A stretch of DNA of 64,000 nt from an uncultured Bacteroides sp. (GCF_910586915.1 NZ_CAJULN010000014.1:1-64000), one strand, 5' to 3'; counted from the first letter of the stretch, positions 9,365-18,851 are shown. Notes: a model not told the origin generated them from the sequence alone. Translations and numbers: made by a program.

Positions 9365-10357
9365 ATGATTTCAACAACTACAAAAATGTTGCAGGCAAAC
9401 AACAAGACCATTTATGTCGTATTGCTTTCCACCCTGACTCTCTTTCTCTTTTTAGACTATATTCCGGGCTTGGAAGCATGGGGAGCATGGGTCACCCCGC
9501 CGGTTGCTTTATTTCTCGGACTTATTTTCGCACTGACTTGCGGACAAGCGCATCCGAAGTTCAATAAGAAAACATCCAAATATCTGTTGCAATATTCGGT
9601 TGTCGGGTTGGGTTTCGGGATGAATCTGCATTCTGCTTTGGCTTCCGGCAAGGAAGGTATGGAGTTTACCGTTATCTCGGTAGTCGGTACTTTGGTGATT
9701 GGCTGGTTCATTGGGCGTAAGTTGTTCAAGATAGACCGCAATACGTCCTATCTTATCAGTTCGGGAACTGCTATTTGTGGAGGAAGCGCCATTGCAGCCG
9801 TAGGACCGGTGCTGAAGGCGAAAGACAGTGAGATGTCTGTTGCGCTGGGTACTATTTTTATTCTCAATGCAATAGCACTCTTTATATTCCCGATGATTGG
9901 CCATGCTTTGGATATGACCGAGCATCAGTTCGGAACATGGGCGGCAATAGCCATTCACGACACGAGTTCGGTGGTCGGTGCGGGTGCTGCCTATGGCGAA
10001 GAAGCCTTGAAAGTGGCTACGACCATAAAGCTGACTCGTGCGCTGTGGATAATTCCTATGGCTTTTGCCACTTCATTTATTTTCAAAAGCAAAGGACAGA
10101 AAATCAGTATCCCCTGGTTTATCTTCTTCTTTGTGTTGGCAATGGTGGTGAATACGTATCTGCTGGACGGCATACCGCAGTTGGGAGCTGCCATCAACGG
10201 AGTAGCCCGCAAGACTTTGACGATTACGATGTTCTTTATCGGAGCTTCCCTTTCTTTGGATGTTTTGAAGGCGGTCGGGATTAAGCCGTTGGTGCAGGGA
10301 GTGTTGCTTTGGGTAGTGATAAGTTTGAGTACGTTGGCTTATATCTATTTTGTGTAA
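9365..10357 (+). CDS. YeiH family putative sulfate exporter
   Basis: This is a 330-residue integral membrane protein with about ten hydrophobic segments and family motifs such as 'QYSVVGLGFGMNL', 'SSGTAICGGSAIAAVGPVLKAKD' and 'AIHDTSSVVGAGAAYG'. Members of UPF0324/YeiH are called putative sulfate exporters; the substrate is not certain. The gene has its own promoter and is convergent with recA across a shared hairpin terminator. Confidence 0.9.
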   Translation: MISTTTKMLQANNKTIYVVLLSTLTLFLFLDYIPGLEAWGAWVTPPVALFLGLIFALTCGQAHPKFNKKTSKYLLQYSVVGLGFGMNLHSALASGKEGMEFTVISVVGTLVIGWFIGRKLFKIDRNTSYLISSGTAICGGSAIAAVGPVLKAKDSEMSVALGTIFILNAIALFIFPMIGHALDMTEHQFGTWAAIAIHDTSSVVGAGAAYGEEALKVATTIKLTRALWIIPMAFATSFIFKSKGQKISIPWFIFFFVLAMVVNTYLLDGIPQLGAAINGVARKTLTITMFFIGASLSLDVLKAVGIKPLVQGVLLWVVISLSTLAYIYFV

Positions 10358-10382
10358 AAGAAGAGTGCTCGGCATATATAAA

Positions 10383-10427
10383 GAAAAACGGCGGTAAGTT
10401 GTAACTCACCGCCGTTTTTCTTTATTC
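10383..10427. terminator. Bidirectional terminator between yeiH-like gene and recA
   Basis: Arms GAAAAACGGCGGT (10383-10395) and ACCGCCGTTTTTC (10408-10420) have T runs on both sides, fitting termination of both convergent genes. Confidence 0.85.
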
Positions 10428-11459
10428 TTTTTTCTTCAATGCTTCGAATATCAAGCCTTCCAGTTCTTCGGCAAGTTCCGGATTGTCGGCAATGCATTGT
10501 TTGGCTGCATCGCGTCCCTGTCCTAACTTGGTGTCGTTGTAGCTGTACCATGAGCCGCTCTTCTTGATGATTCCCAAGTCGGCGCCTAAGTCGATGATTT
10601 CTCCGGAGTGGGAGATACCCTCGCCGAACATGATGTCGAATTCCGCTCTGCGGAAAGGAGGAGCTACCTTGTTCTTTACCACTTTCACTTTGGTCAACTT
10701 GCCCAAGATTTCCTCACCGTCTTTGATGGGCTGGCTACCGCGTATATCCATACGGACGGAAGCATAGAACTTCAGTGCGTTACCGCCGGTGGTTGTTTCG
10801 GGATTGCCGAACATGACGCCAATCTTTTCGCGCAACTGGTTGATAAAGATACAAGTCGTACGCGTCTTGCTTACAGCCGAGGTCAACTTACGCAACGCCT
10901 GAGACATCAGACGTGCCTGGAGACCTACTTTATTGTCGCCCATATCACCTTCGATTTCTGCTTTCGGCGTCAGTGCGGCAACAGAGTCGATAACGATGAT
11001 GTCGATAGCGGAAGAGCGAATCAACTGTTCGGCAATTTCCAAAGCCTGCTCACCGTTGTCCGGTTGGGAGATATACAATTCGTCGATGTTCACGCCTAAT
11101 TTGGAAGCGTAGAAACGGTCGAAAGCGTGTTCGGCGTCGATGAAGGCAGCGATACCGCCGGCTTTCTGCGCTTCGGCAATGGCGTGGATGGCCAGTGTTG
11201 TTTTACCCGAAGATTCCGGACCGTATATCTCGATTATTCTACCTCTCGGGTAACCGCCTACGCCGAGTGCCACGTTCAAAGCAATGGAGCCTGTCGGAAT
11301 CACTTCTACTTGTTCCACACTATCGTCGCCCATCTTCATGATAGAACCTTTGCCGAAGCTCTTTTCTATCTTTTCCATGGCGGCCTGTAAGGCTTTTAGT
11401 TTCTCGCTTGATGCCATTTTATTATCTGTTTCAAAATTAAGTTCGTCTTTCTTTGCCAT
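10422..11459 (-). CDS. recA: Recombinase RecA
   Basis: This is a 345-residue RecA with Walker A GPESSGKT at residues 80-87, 'IIVIDSVAALTPKAEIEG', and the L2-region 'NQLREKIGVMFGNPETTTGGNALKFYASVR'. It carries out strand exchange in homologous recombination and activates LexA-type cleavage where present. It is the last gene of a three-gene run (saccharopine-dehydrogenase-like, bcp, recA) with short gaps, so it is probably also transcribed from upstream. Confidence 0.98.
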   Translation of the reverse strand: MAKKDELNFETDNKMASSEKLKALQAAMEKIEKSFGKGSIMKMGDDSVEQVEVIPTGSIALNVALGVGGYPRGRIIEIYGPESSGKTTLAIHAIAEAQKAGGIAAFIDAEHAFDRFYASKLGVNIDELYISQPDNGEQALEIAEQLIRSSAIDIIVIDSVAALTPKAEIEGDMGDNKVGLQARLMSQALRKLTSAVSKTRTTCIFINQLREKIGVMFGNPETTTGGNALKFYASVRMDIRGSQPIKDGEEILGKLTKVKVVKNKVAPPFRRAEFDIMFGEGISHSGEIIDLGADLGIIKKSGSWYSYNDTKLGQGRDAAKQCIADNPELAEELEGLIFEALKKKE

Positions 11460-11482
11460 ACCTTATTATATAATTAATGGAT

Positions 11483-11938
11483 TTATTGGTTTAAAATCTG
11501 TGCGGTATGTTCTTTGGTCTTCACCTCCCTCGGAGAGATAATCCGTTCTACGATTCCTTCTTCGTCAATCAGGAAAGTAGTGCGGAGAGTACCCATATAT
11601 GCACGTCCGTACAGTTTCTTTTCTCCCCACACGCCGAAGGCTTCCACCAACTTCTTGTCCGTATCGGCAATCAGCGTGAAAGGAAGGTTGTTTTTCTCGA
11701 TAAACCTCTGATGCGACTTCTCGTTGTCTATGCTGACGCCCACTACTTCGTAGCCTGCTTGGCGCAGGGCGGAATAGTTGTCGCGTAGGTTACACGCCTG
11801 TGCCGTGCAGCCCGATGTGCTGTCCTTCGGATAGAAGTACAGCACAAGTTTCTTTCCTTTATAAGCACTCAGACGGATTTCTTCGCCTTTCTCGTTTCTT
11901 CCCAACACTTCCGGTGCTTTGTCTCCAACGTTAATCAT
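11483..11938 (-). CDS. bcp: Thioredoxin-dependent thiol peroxidase (peroxiredoxin Bcp)
   Basis: This is a 151-residue AhpC/TSA-fold protein with the peroxidatic Cys44 in 'PKDSTSGCTAQAC' and the resolving Cys49 five residues later, as in two-cysteine Bcp enzymes. It reduces peroxides at the expense of thioredoxin in the cytoplasm. It stands 23 bases upstream of recA and 14 bases downstream of the dehydrogenase gene, so the three are likely co-transcribed. Confidence 0.94.
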   Translation of the reverse strand: MINVGDKAPEVLGRNEKGEEIRLSAYKGKKLVLYFYPKDSTSGCTAQACNLRDNYSALRQAGYEVVGVSIDNEKSHQRFIEKNNLPFTLIADTDKKLVEAFGVWGEKKLYGRAYMGTLRTTFLIDEEGIVERIISPREVKTKEHTAQILNQ

Positions 11939-11952
11939 AAAATGTCTGTTGT

Positions 11953-13146
11953 TTATAATTCGAGGTCTTTGTCAAACTCTTCATGCCAGGGCAGGCCTTG
12001 CTTGTTGAGCTGTTCCATGAACGGGTCCGGATTGAACTCTTCCACGTTATTGACTCCCGGACGTTTCCATTCTCCCTTGAAGAACATCATCGCTCCAATC
12101 ATTGCCGGAACGCCGGTAGTGTAGCTTACTCCCTGCATACCAGTCTCTTTGTATGCTTCCTGGTGGCTACAATTGTTGTACACATAGTATGTACGCTCTT
12201 TTCCGTCTTTCAGTCCGCGGATGCGGCAGCCGATGGATGTTTCGCCTTCGTAGTTCTCACCCAAATCCTGCGGATTAGGCAATACGGCTTTCAGGAATTG
12301 CAGGGGAACGATTTTCATTCCATTGTAGTCCACTTCGTCAATACGTGCCATACCGATGTTTTGGATAACGCGTAAGTGAGTCAGGTATTCCTGTCCGAAC
12401 GTCATCCAGAAACGTGCACGCTTGATGGTCGGGAAGTTTTTCACCAACGATTCCAGCTCTTCGTGGTAAAGAAGATATGAGTCGCGCGGACCGATATTCG
12501 GATAAGTCAGGTCTTTATGAATTTCCAACGGTTGGGTGGTTACCCATTTGCCGTCTTCATAATAACGTCCGTTCTGAGTAATCTCACGGATATTGATTTC
12601 GGGATTGAAGTTGGTGGCGAAGGCTTTGTGGTGGTTGCCCGCATTGCAATCTACAATATCTAAGTATTGAATCTCATCGAAGTAATGTTTCGCCGCATAG
12701 GCAGTGTAGATGCCGCTTACACCTGGGTCGAATCCGCAACCGAGGATGGCTGTCAGTCCGGCTTCCTTGAAGCGTTTGTGGTAAGCCCATTGCCAACTGT
12801 ATTCAAAGTGAGCTTCATCTTTCGGTTCGTAATTCGCCGTGTCCAAGTAGTTCACTCCCGCTTGCAGACAGGCTTCCATGATGGTCAGGTCTTGGTAGGG
12901 AAGAGCAACGTTAATTACCATCTCCGGCTTGAAATCGTTGAATAAGGCAACCAGTTCTTCCACATTGTCCGCGTCGACTTTGGCTGTCTTTATATGGGGA
13001 TTACCTATTGCTTCGACGATTCGGTCACATTTCTCTTTTGTACGGCTGGCAATCATGATATCTGTGAAAACATCAGCATTCTGTGCCACTTTGTGCGCAA
13101 CGACAGTACCCACACCGCCTGCACCAATAATAAGAACTCTACCCAT
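11953..13146 (-). CDS. Saccharopine dehydrogenase family protein (carboxynorspermidine dehydrogenase type)
   Basis: This is a 397-residue protein with an N-terminal Rossmann fold (GAGGVGTVVAHKVAQ, residues 8-22). The body, with 'LGCGFDPGVSGIYTAYAAKHYF' and 'DCNAGNHHKAFATNFNPEINIREIT', is typical of carboxynorspermidine/carboxyspermidine dehydrogenases rather than lysine-pathway enzymes. The probable role is NADPH-dependent condensation of a diamine with aspartate semialdehyde in polyamine synthesis. It is first in the operon with bcp and recA. The exact substrate is inferred. Confidence 0.85.
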   Translation of the reverse strand: MGRVLIIGAGGVGTVVAHKVAQNADVFTDIMIASRTKEKCDRIVEAIGNPHIKTAKVDADNVEELVALFNDFKPEMVINVALPYQDLTIMEACLQAGVNYLDTANYEPKDEAHFEYSWQWAYHKRFKEAGLTAILGCGFDPGVSGIYTAYAAKHYFDEIQYLDIVDCNAGNHHKAFATNFNPEINIREITQNGRYYEDGKWVTTQPLEIHKDLTYPNIGPRDSYLLYHEELESLVKNFPTIKRARFWMTFGQEYLTHLRVIQNIGMARIDEVDYNGMKIVPLQFLKAVLPNPQDLGENYEGETSIGCRIRGLKDGKERTYYVYNNCSHQEAYKETGMQGVSYTTGVPAMIGAMMFFKGEWKRPGVNNVEEFNPDPFMEQLNKQGLPWHEEFDKDLEL

Positions 13147-13196
13147 TTCTTTAAATTGCGAATTAAAAATTATGAATATTAGAATTGTTTATGGAG

Positions 13197-13204
13197 CAAA
13201 TATA
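13197..13204 (-). promoter_or_regulatory. -7 box of the dehydrogenase-bcp-recA operon
   Basis: On the minus strand this reads TATATTTG, a match to TAnnTTTG, about 50 bases ahead of the start codon. No good -33 box was seen. Confidence 0.5.
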
Positions 13205-13454
13205 CGTGATTATTTTAGATAATCATTCGTATACACCTCTTTTATTTATATCATAGCTAAGGTGTTGTCTTGTTCAATGAACCATCATGCGGTTTATTTT
13301 GTTTGATAGATAAAGGCAAATGTATATATTTTAACTTCCAACGGAAGGTGTATTGTGTGTAAACTGAATTGATTGACAGTTGTTTATAAGATTATCCTTA
13401 TCGGAGTAAAGTTATTTTATAGCATATTTGAGTGTTGTTTTCTAAATCTTTTGA

Positions 13455-13462
13455 TATCTTTG
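13455..13462 (+). promoter_or_regulatory. -7 box of the META-domain gene
   Basis: TATCTTTG matches TAnnTTTG; TTTG at 13427-13430 is a possible -33 element with rather long spacing (24). It is 30 bases before the ATG. Confidence 0.5.
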
Positions 13463-13492
13463 TCGTCGAATTTAACTTAAACGTTATAACAT

Positions 13493-14284
13493 ATGAATAA
13501 AGTATTAGTTTCAATTTGCATTGCAGGTACAGCATTTGCAATGTCTTCGTGCCGGACGGCTGAAAAAGCAACTCCCTTGTCAACGATTAACGGGGGATGG
13601 AATATTGTAGAAATTAACGGCTCGAAGGTGACTCCGGGCGAAAGTAGAACCCTTCCTTTTATCATGTTCGATACGGAGACGGGACGTATATCCGGCAATA
13701 GCGGATGTAACCGTATGATGGGTAACTTTGATGTCAATGCAAAACCGGGCAGCCTTGAACTGGGTGCTATGGCAAGCACTAAAATGATGTGTCCGGATAT
13801 GACTACCGAAAGAAATGTATTGGGTGCTCTCGCACAGGTGAAAGGATATAAGAAAGCCGGTAAAGACAAATTGTATCTCTGTAATGCGTCCAACCGCCCG
13901 GTTATGACTTTAGAAAAAAAGGAGGCGAATGTGAAACTGTCAGTTTTGAATGGAGAATGGAAAGTGAAGGAAGCGAATGGTGAAGTGATACCTTCCGGTA
14001 TGGAAAATCAACCTTTTATTGCTTTCAATGTGAAGGAAAAGACTATTCACGGGAATGCCGGATGTAACGTGATAAACGGTGGCTTTGAAACCAACGCAGA
14101 CAACGTTCAATCAATCTCTTTTCCGAGAGTGGCAAGCACAATGATGGCGTGTCCGGATATGGATACGGAAAGCAAAATCCTGAAAGCAATCAATGAAGTG
14201 AAGTCTTTTGATGTATTGGCAGGCGGCGCTATCGGTATGTATGATGCAAACAACGCATTGGTGCTCGTCTTGGAAAAAAGGTAA
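13493..14284 (+). CDS. META domain lipoprotein (two HslJ-like repeats)
   Basis: This is a 263-residue protein with a lipoprotein signal (residues 1-20, lipobox AMSSC). Two tandem META/HslJ domains follow, about 27-140 and 150-262. Each starts with a 'LNGEW/INGGW' strand, has 'SGNSGCN' or 'HGNAGCN' in the middle and 'MMCPDM' or 'MACPDM' later. META domains occur in envelope proteins linked to heat shock or stress tolerance. It is probably anchored in the outer membrane. Partner and substrate are unknown. Confidence 0.9.
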   Translation: MNKVLVSICIAGTAFAMSSCRTAEKATPLSTINGGWNIVEINGSKVTPGESRTLPFIMFDTETGRISGNSGCNRMMGNFDVNAKPGSLELGAMASTKMMCPDMTTERNVLGALAQVKGYKKAGKDKLYLCNASNRPVMTLEKKEANVKLSVLNGEWKVKEANGEVIPSGMENQPFIAFNVKEKTIHGNAGCNVINGGFETNADNVQSISFPRVASTMMACPDMDTESKILKAINEVKSFDVLAGGAIGMYDANNALVLVLEKR

Positions 14285-14615
14285 ATAAATATAGTTATAT
14301 ATAAATAAGGTGTGCCTGTGTCGTAGCATAACGACATGGGCATATTTTTTTCATACATTGAACCGAATACGCCTGCATTTGTTTATTGGAAGTTGTTGCT
14401 GTCTAAGTCTGGAAGCGACTATGACAGCCGCGTTTTATTTATTAAAACTGTCTTTTTGGCAGATATTGTGTCATGTATTCGTCTAATTTCTTTTTGGCAC
14501 AAGGTTTGTCTTTTTATAGACGTCCGTTCGAGACAAGGTTTCGAAGAGAAAGCAGACCCCCCCCGGCCGGATAAAAAGAAATCATTGAATAATAATAAAT
14601 AAAAAAATAACAATC
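14285..14615. other. 331-base leader/intergenic region upstream of dnaK
   Basis: It holds no convincing gene. The dnaK leader contains an 8-base C run (14557-14564) followed by GGCCGG. The word CTTTTTGGCA occurs twice (near 14452 and 14490). A heat-shock promoter could be here, but I cannot assign one with confidence. Confidence 0.5.
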
Positions 14616-16529
14616 ATGGGAAAAATTATTGGTATTGACTTAGGAACAACAAACTCTTGTGTTTCTGTATTTGAAGGTAACGAACCGGTAGTAATTGCAA
14701 ACAGTGAAGGCAAGCGTACAACTCCTTCAGTAGTTGCTTTTGTAGATGGTGGCGAACGTAAGGTTGGTGATCCTGCTAAACGTCAGGCTATTACTAACCC
14801 GACGCGTACAATTTTCTCTATCAAACGTTTTATGGGCGAAAATTGGGATCAGGTTCAGAAAGAGGTAACTCGTGTTCCTTACAAAGTAGTGAAAGGTGAT
14901 AACAATACTCCGCGTGTTGATATTGACGGACGTCTGTATACTCCGCAGGAAATCTCTGCCATGATTCTTCAGAAAATGAAGAAAACTGCCGAAGATTACT
15001 TGGGACAGGAAGTGACGGAAGCAGTCATCACCGTTCCTGCATATTTCTCCGACTCTCAGCGTCAGGCTACAAAAGAAGCCGGACAGATTGCAGGTCTTGA
15101 AGTAAAACGTATTGTAAACGAGCCGACGGCTGCTGCTCTTGCTTATGGTCTTGACAAGGCTCACAAAGATATGAAGATTGCCGTATTTGACCTTGGCGGT
15201 GGTACATTCGATATTTCTATCCTCGAATTTGGTGGTGGTGTATTTGAAGTGCTTTCTACAAACGGTGATACTCACTTGGGTGGTGACGATTTCGACCAGG
15301 TAATTATCAACTGGCTGGTAGAGGAATTCAAGAACGACGAAGGTGCCGACCTGACTCAAGACCCGATGGCTTTGCAACGTCTGAAAGAAGCTGCAGAAAA
15401 AGCTAAGATTGAACTTTCTTCTTCTACAAGTACTGAAATCAACTTGCCGTACATCATGCCGGTAGCTGGTGTACCCAAGCACTTGGTTAAGACATTGACT
15501 CGTGCCAAATTTGAATCTTTGGCTCACAATTTGATTCAGGCTTGTCTCGAACCTTGTAAGAAAGCTATGAGTGACGCTGGTTTGAACAACGCTGATATTG
15601 ACGAAGTAATTCTTGTAGGTGGTTCTTCACGTATCCCGGCTGTACAGAAATTAGTAGAAGATTTCTTCGGCAAGGCTCCTTCTAAGGGTGTGAATCCGGA
15701 TGAAGTGGTAGCTATCGGTGCTGCTGTGCAGGGTGCTGTTCTGACAGACGAAATCAAGGGTGTGGTATTGTTGGATGTTACTCCGTTGTCAATGGGTATC
15801 GAAACACTGGGTGGTGTAATGACTAAGTTAATTGACGCTAACACTACGATTCCGGCTCGTAAGAGTGAAACATTCTCTACTGCTGCCGACAATCAGACGG
15901 AAGTTACTATTCATGTATTGCAGGGCGAACGTCCGATGGCTGCACAGAACAAATCAATCGGTCAGTTCAACTTGACAGGTATTGCCCCGGCTCGTCGTGG
16001 CGTTCCTCAGATTGAGGTTACATTCGATATCGACGCCAACGGTATCTTGAAAGTATCTGCAAAAGATAAGGCTACCGGTAAAGAACAAGCTATCCGTATC
16101 GAAGCATCCAGTGGTTTGAGTAAGGAAGAAATCGAAAAGATGAAAGCCGAGGCTGAAGCTAATGCTGAAGCGGACAAGAAAGAACGTGAAAAGATTGATA
16201 AGTTGAATCAGGCTGACAGCGTAATCTTCCAGACTGAAAATCAGTTGAAGGAATTAGGCGATAAGCTGCCTGCTGACAAGAAAGCTCCGATTGAAGCTGC
16301 TCTGCAGAAACTGAAAGATGCTCACAAGGCTCAGGATTTGGCTGCTATCGGTTCTGCTATGTCAGAAGTTAATACAGCTTTCCAGGCTGCAAGTGCTGAA
16401 ATGTATGCACAGAGCGGTGCGCAAGGTGGCGCACAGGCTGGTCCTGATATGAACGGTGGTGCTGGTCAGCAAGATACTAGCAAGCACGGAGATAATGTTC
16501 AGGATGCTGACTTTGAGGAAGTCAAATGA
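14616..16529 (+). CDS. dnaK: Molecular chaperone DnaK (Hsp70)
   Basis: This is a 637-residue Hsp70 with 'GIDLGTTNSCV' at the N-terminus, 'AVFDLGGGTFDISILE', 'LVGGSSRIPAVQ', the interdomain linker 'VVLLDVTPLS', and a C-terminal lid rich in Gly/Ala/Gln ending DFEEVK. It folds proteins with DnaJ and GrpE and with ClpB. It is a single gene followed by a terminator. Its 3' end and terminator are the target of a large integrated island: a diverged copy of the last codons and terminator is found 30 kb away. Confidence 0.98.
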   Translation: MGKIIGIDLGTTNSCVSVFEGNEPVVIANSEGKRTTPSVVAFVDGGERKVGDPAKRQAITNPTRTIFSIKRFMGENWDQVQKEVTRVPYKVVKGDNNTPRVDIDGRLYTPQEISAMILQKMKKTAEDYLGQEVTEAVITVPAYFSDSQRQATKEAGQIAGLEVKRIVNEPTAAALAYGLDKAHKDMKIAVFDLGGGTFDISILEFGGGVFEVLSTNGDTHLGGDDFDQVIINWLVEEFKNDEGADLTQDPMALQRLKEAAEKAKIELSSSTSTEINLPYIMPVAGVPKHLVKTLTRAKFESLAHNLIQACLEPCKKAMSDAGLNNADIDEVILVGGSSRIPAVQKLVEDFFGKAPSKGVNPDEVVAIGAAVQGAVLTDEIKGVVLLDVTPLSMGIETLGGVMTKLIDANTTIPARKSETFSTAADNQTEVTIHVLQGERPMAAQNKSIGQFNLTGIAPARRGVPQIEVTFDIDANGILKVSAKDKATGKEQAIRIEASSGLSKEEIEKMKAEAEANAEADKKEREKIDKLNQADSVIFQTENQLKELGDKLPADKKAPIEAALQKLKDAHKAQDLAAIGSAMSEVNTAFQAASAEMYAQSGAQGGAQAGPDMNGGAGQQDTSKHGDNVQDADFEEVK

Positions 16530-16562
16530 TTCCGATAAGGAAACAGATAACAAACAATAAGC

Positions 16563-16600
16563 AAAAGCGTGCAGCTCAATGAGTTGCACGCTTTTTGCGT
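16563..16600 (+). terminator. dnaK terminator
   Basis: The hairpin AAAAGCGTGCAGCTC / GAGTTGCACGCTTTTT is followed by a T-rich stretch. The candidate att core lies in its downstream arm. Confidence 0.85.
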
Positions 16601-16602
16601 TT
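16573..16602. repeat. Candidate attL of the dnaK-associated island
   Basis: These 30 bases are identical to 46,924-46,953. Near-identity extends upstream over the last dnaK codons (about 16,510 onward), with scattered mismatches. The integrase gene lies about 700 bases inside. The exact crossover point cannot be fixed from one sequence. Confidence 0.75.
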
Positions 16603-16742
16603 GTAGGGTTCATGGTTTCTATGTGTTTTCTATGGGCTTTTTTATCTCTTATTTGCGACATATTTGCGACAAGACAAAAAAGTAGATAATGTGGAACTAA
16701 ATTCTACTTATCTATACTAATACATACTTAAAAGTAGATAAT
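16603..16742. promoter_or_regulatory. Island left end: tandem repeats and operator-like repeats
   Basis: ATTTGCGAC occurs twice at 16651-16659 and 16662-16670 (11-base pitch), as expected of integrase arm sites. AGTAGATAAT occurs at 16681-16690 and 16733-16742, and an inverted related word TCTACTTATCTA at 16703-16714. These lie directly ahead of the HTH gene and could be its operators. Confidence 0.5.
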
Positions 16743-17306
16743 ATGCCAACAATCGGATTTGAGATCAAAAGAAAGTGCAAAGTCTGCGGCAAGGTTTTCG
16801 TCGCAAAGACACTTGACAGCTATTATTGTTCCCCAAAATGTGGTAAAGTAGCTTGGAAGCGCAAAAAGGATGTAAAAGATAGAAATGCAAAATTAGAAGC
16901 CATTGCCCAACAAGTACCAGACATCAGAGAATATATTTCTGTAAAGGAGGCAGTAGCAATGTTTGGGGTAGAACGTAGTACTCTCTATCGCTTAATCAAA
17001 TTGGGACGTATTCCAGTCATCAATTTGGGTACAAGGCTCACGCGTATCAAACGCTCCGAAATGGAACAACTTTTCCTAAAGAGATCGGAAAGTATTGCCG
17101 AAAAAGAAAAACCTGTTCCTAAAACATATAGCTTAGAGCCAGAGGACTGTTATACCATTACAGAGATTTGTGAGAAGTACCATATTAATGATAGTTCAGT
17201 ATGGGCGCATGTTAGAAAATACTCTATTCCCTCACGACAAATAGGAAACTATGTATATGTACCCAAACAAGAAATAGACAATCTATATAAATCTGAAGTA
17301 GAATGA
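16743..17306 (+). CDS. HTH DNA-binding protein with zinc-ribbon N-terminus (excisionase-like)
   Basis: This 187-residue protein begins with a CxxC...CxxxxC metal-binding pattern (CKVCGKVF...YYCSPKCGK, residues 11-34). It carries two HTH_17/MerR-like domains, about 57-110 (YISVKEAVAMFGVERSTLYRL) and 130-185 (CYTITEICEKYHINDSSVWAH). The stop overlaps the integrase start by four bases (ATGA), so the pair is coupled. A role in directing integration or excision, or in regulating the integrase, is inferred from position. Confidence 0.8.
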   Translation: MPTIGFEIKRKCKVCGKVFVAKTLDSYYCSPKCGKVAWKRKKDVKDRNAKLEAIAQQVPDIREYISVKEAVAMFGVERSTLYRLIKLGRIPVINLGTRLTRIKRSEMEQLFLKRSESIAEKEKPVPKTYSLEPEDCYTITEICEKYHINDSSVWAHVRKYSIPSRQIGNYVYVPKQEIDNLYKSEVE

Positions 17307-18565
17307 AGAAAGCATTACCAAACACCAAAGTGACCGTCAAACTCAGAAAATCAAATTATAAAGATGAGTGGTATCTGATTATAGAATCATACCCGGTTTA
17401 CAAGCGAGGCTCTAAACGGGCAAGTCGTGTGGTTGAATCAATTAACCGGACTATATCCACACCTATTTGGGACAAGTCGTCCATTGCACGAATCTTGCCG
17501 GATGGAACATTCAATTATAAACCTAAACGTGATTTGAATGGAATCATCCAATGCCGTTCAACGATAGATCAAGAGGCTTGTATCTATGCCGACAATGTGC
17601 GTAAGTTACGGCAGCATGAATACGATAGCGCAATTCTATATACAGATAAAGAGAACGAAATCGCTGCACAAAACGAGCGAAGCGAACAAGACTTTATCAA
17701 GTACTTCAATAGCATTATCAGTAAAAGGCATCCCAATAGTTCCGATTCAATTATAGTCAACTGGAGACGTGTGGGCGAACTGTTGAAGATTTATTCTAAA
17801 GGACAACCAATCCCATTCAAGAACATATCCGTTAAACTACTTGAAGATATTAAGATGTTTCTGTTACGTGCTCCCATGGGAGGAAATAAAAAAGGAACGA
17901 TCTCACAGAATACTGCATCTACCTATTTCTCTATACTCAAGGCCGGATTAAAACAAGCGTTCATTGATGAATATCTGACCGTTGATATAAGCGCGAAAGT
18001 AAAGGGGATAACAAACATAGAGAAACCTCGTGTTGCGCTTACCATGAATGAAGTACAGATGTTGGTTGATACTCCTTGCAAGGATGATGTTTTGAAACGT
18101 GCGTTCTTGTTCTCTATTCTCACTGGATTGCGGCATAGCGATATTCAAACTTTGAGATGGAAACAAATTCAGCAAACAAGCAAGGGTACATGGCAAGCAG
18201 TCGTAATTCAGCAAAAGACAAAAAGACCCGATTACAAGCCAGTCATTCAACAGGCACTTCAACTATGCGGCATACGTCCAGACGATGATGAAGCACTTGT
18301 TTTTGAAGGGTTGACTGATGCCTCTTGGATTTCTCGCCCGTTGAAAGTCTGGATAGAAGCATCCGGTATCAAGAAGCACATCACCTTCCATTGTGGCCGT
18401 CATAGCTATGCTTCATTGTTGCTGGAAAATGGCGTTGACATATACACTATCAAGTCTTTGATGGGACATACTAACGTCAAAACCACGCAGATTTATACGC
18501 ACATCGTAAACGAACAAAAAGAGAAAGCCGCCAATACACTACATATAGAGAATTTGGATTTATAG
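17303..18565 (+). CDS. Tyrosine site-specific integrase (island integrase)
   Basis: This is a 420-residue phage-type integrase. Catalytic residues are visible: R in TGLRHSD, H and R in HITFHCGRHSYA, H in LMGHTNVKTT, and the nucleophile Y in TQIYTH. The N-terminal half has an Arm/SAM-like domain. Its place next to the dnaK 3' end, inside the left copy of the direct repeat, makes it the likely enzyme for insertion at dnaK. It is followed by a hairpin terminator. Confidence 0.93.
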   Translation: MKKALPNTKVTVKLRKSNYKDEWYLIIESYPVYKRGSKRASRVVESINRTISTPIWDKSSIARILPDGTFNYKPKRDLNGIIQCRSTIDQEACIYADNVRKLRQHEYDSAILYTDKENEIAAQNERSEQDFIKYFNSIISKRHPNSSDSIIVNWRRVGELLKIYSKGQPIPFKNISVKLLEDIKMFLLRAPMGGNKKGTISQNTASTYFSILKAGLKQAFIDEYLTVDISAKVKGITNIEKPRVALTMNEVQMLVDTPCKDDVLKRAFLFSILTGLRHSDIQTLRWKQIQQTSKGTWQAVVIQQKTKRPDYKPVIQQALQLCGIRPDDDEALVFEGLTDASWISRPLKVWIEASGIKKHITFHCGRHSYASLLLENGVDIYTIKSLMGHTNVKTTQIYTHIVNEQKEKAANTLHIENLDL

Positions 18566-18635
18566 GTTGTGGTGGTTTTATCCACCATTGAGCACCAATG
18601 ACTTATGTAATACCAATCATATACTTACCACCGTT

Positions 18636-18674
18636 TACCCCTCATGAAGCATCGGCTTTTTGAGGGGTATTTTG
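18636..18674 (+). terminator. Terminator after the integrase gene
   Basis: Arms TACCCCTCA (18636-18644) and TGAGGGGTA (18661-18669), followed by TTTTG. Confidence 0.75.
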
Positions 18675-18820
18675 TAGATTGAAGCTTTCGATAAGGAATG
18701 TGTTAGTCCCAATAGTGGTTTATTCCCCTTTTATTATGTCTTCCAATAAATTCTCGTATTAATGAAACTTAAATCTGTCAGTGGTAAATGAGCGGTTGAT
18801 TGGTGGCGGTCAAGCACCTA

Positions 18821-18851
18821 TTTAGCACCTATAAGCATCCCTATACTTTTG
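18821..18851 (+). promoter_or_regulatory. Promoter of the HTH/replication-type unit
   Basis: TTTA at 18821-18824, 19 bases, then TACTTTTG at 18844-18851, 27 bases before the ATG. Confidence 0.6.

Larger units (their letters stand above)
13147..13492. other. 346-base divergent intergenic region
   Basis: It separates the dehydrogenase-bcp-recA unit (minus) from the META-domain gene (plus). It is AT-rich. It contains a minus-strand -7 box and a plus-strand -7 box, listed separately. No other gene was seen. Confidence 0.6.

Noticed and set aside
14336..14602. 88-codon open frame between the META gene and dnaK
   Set aside because: It covers the dnaK leader, including the C8 tract, and has no recognisable domain or good start.
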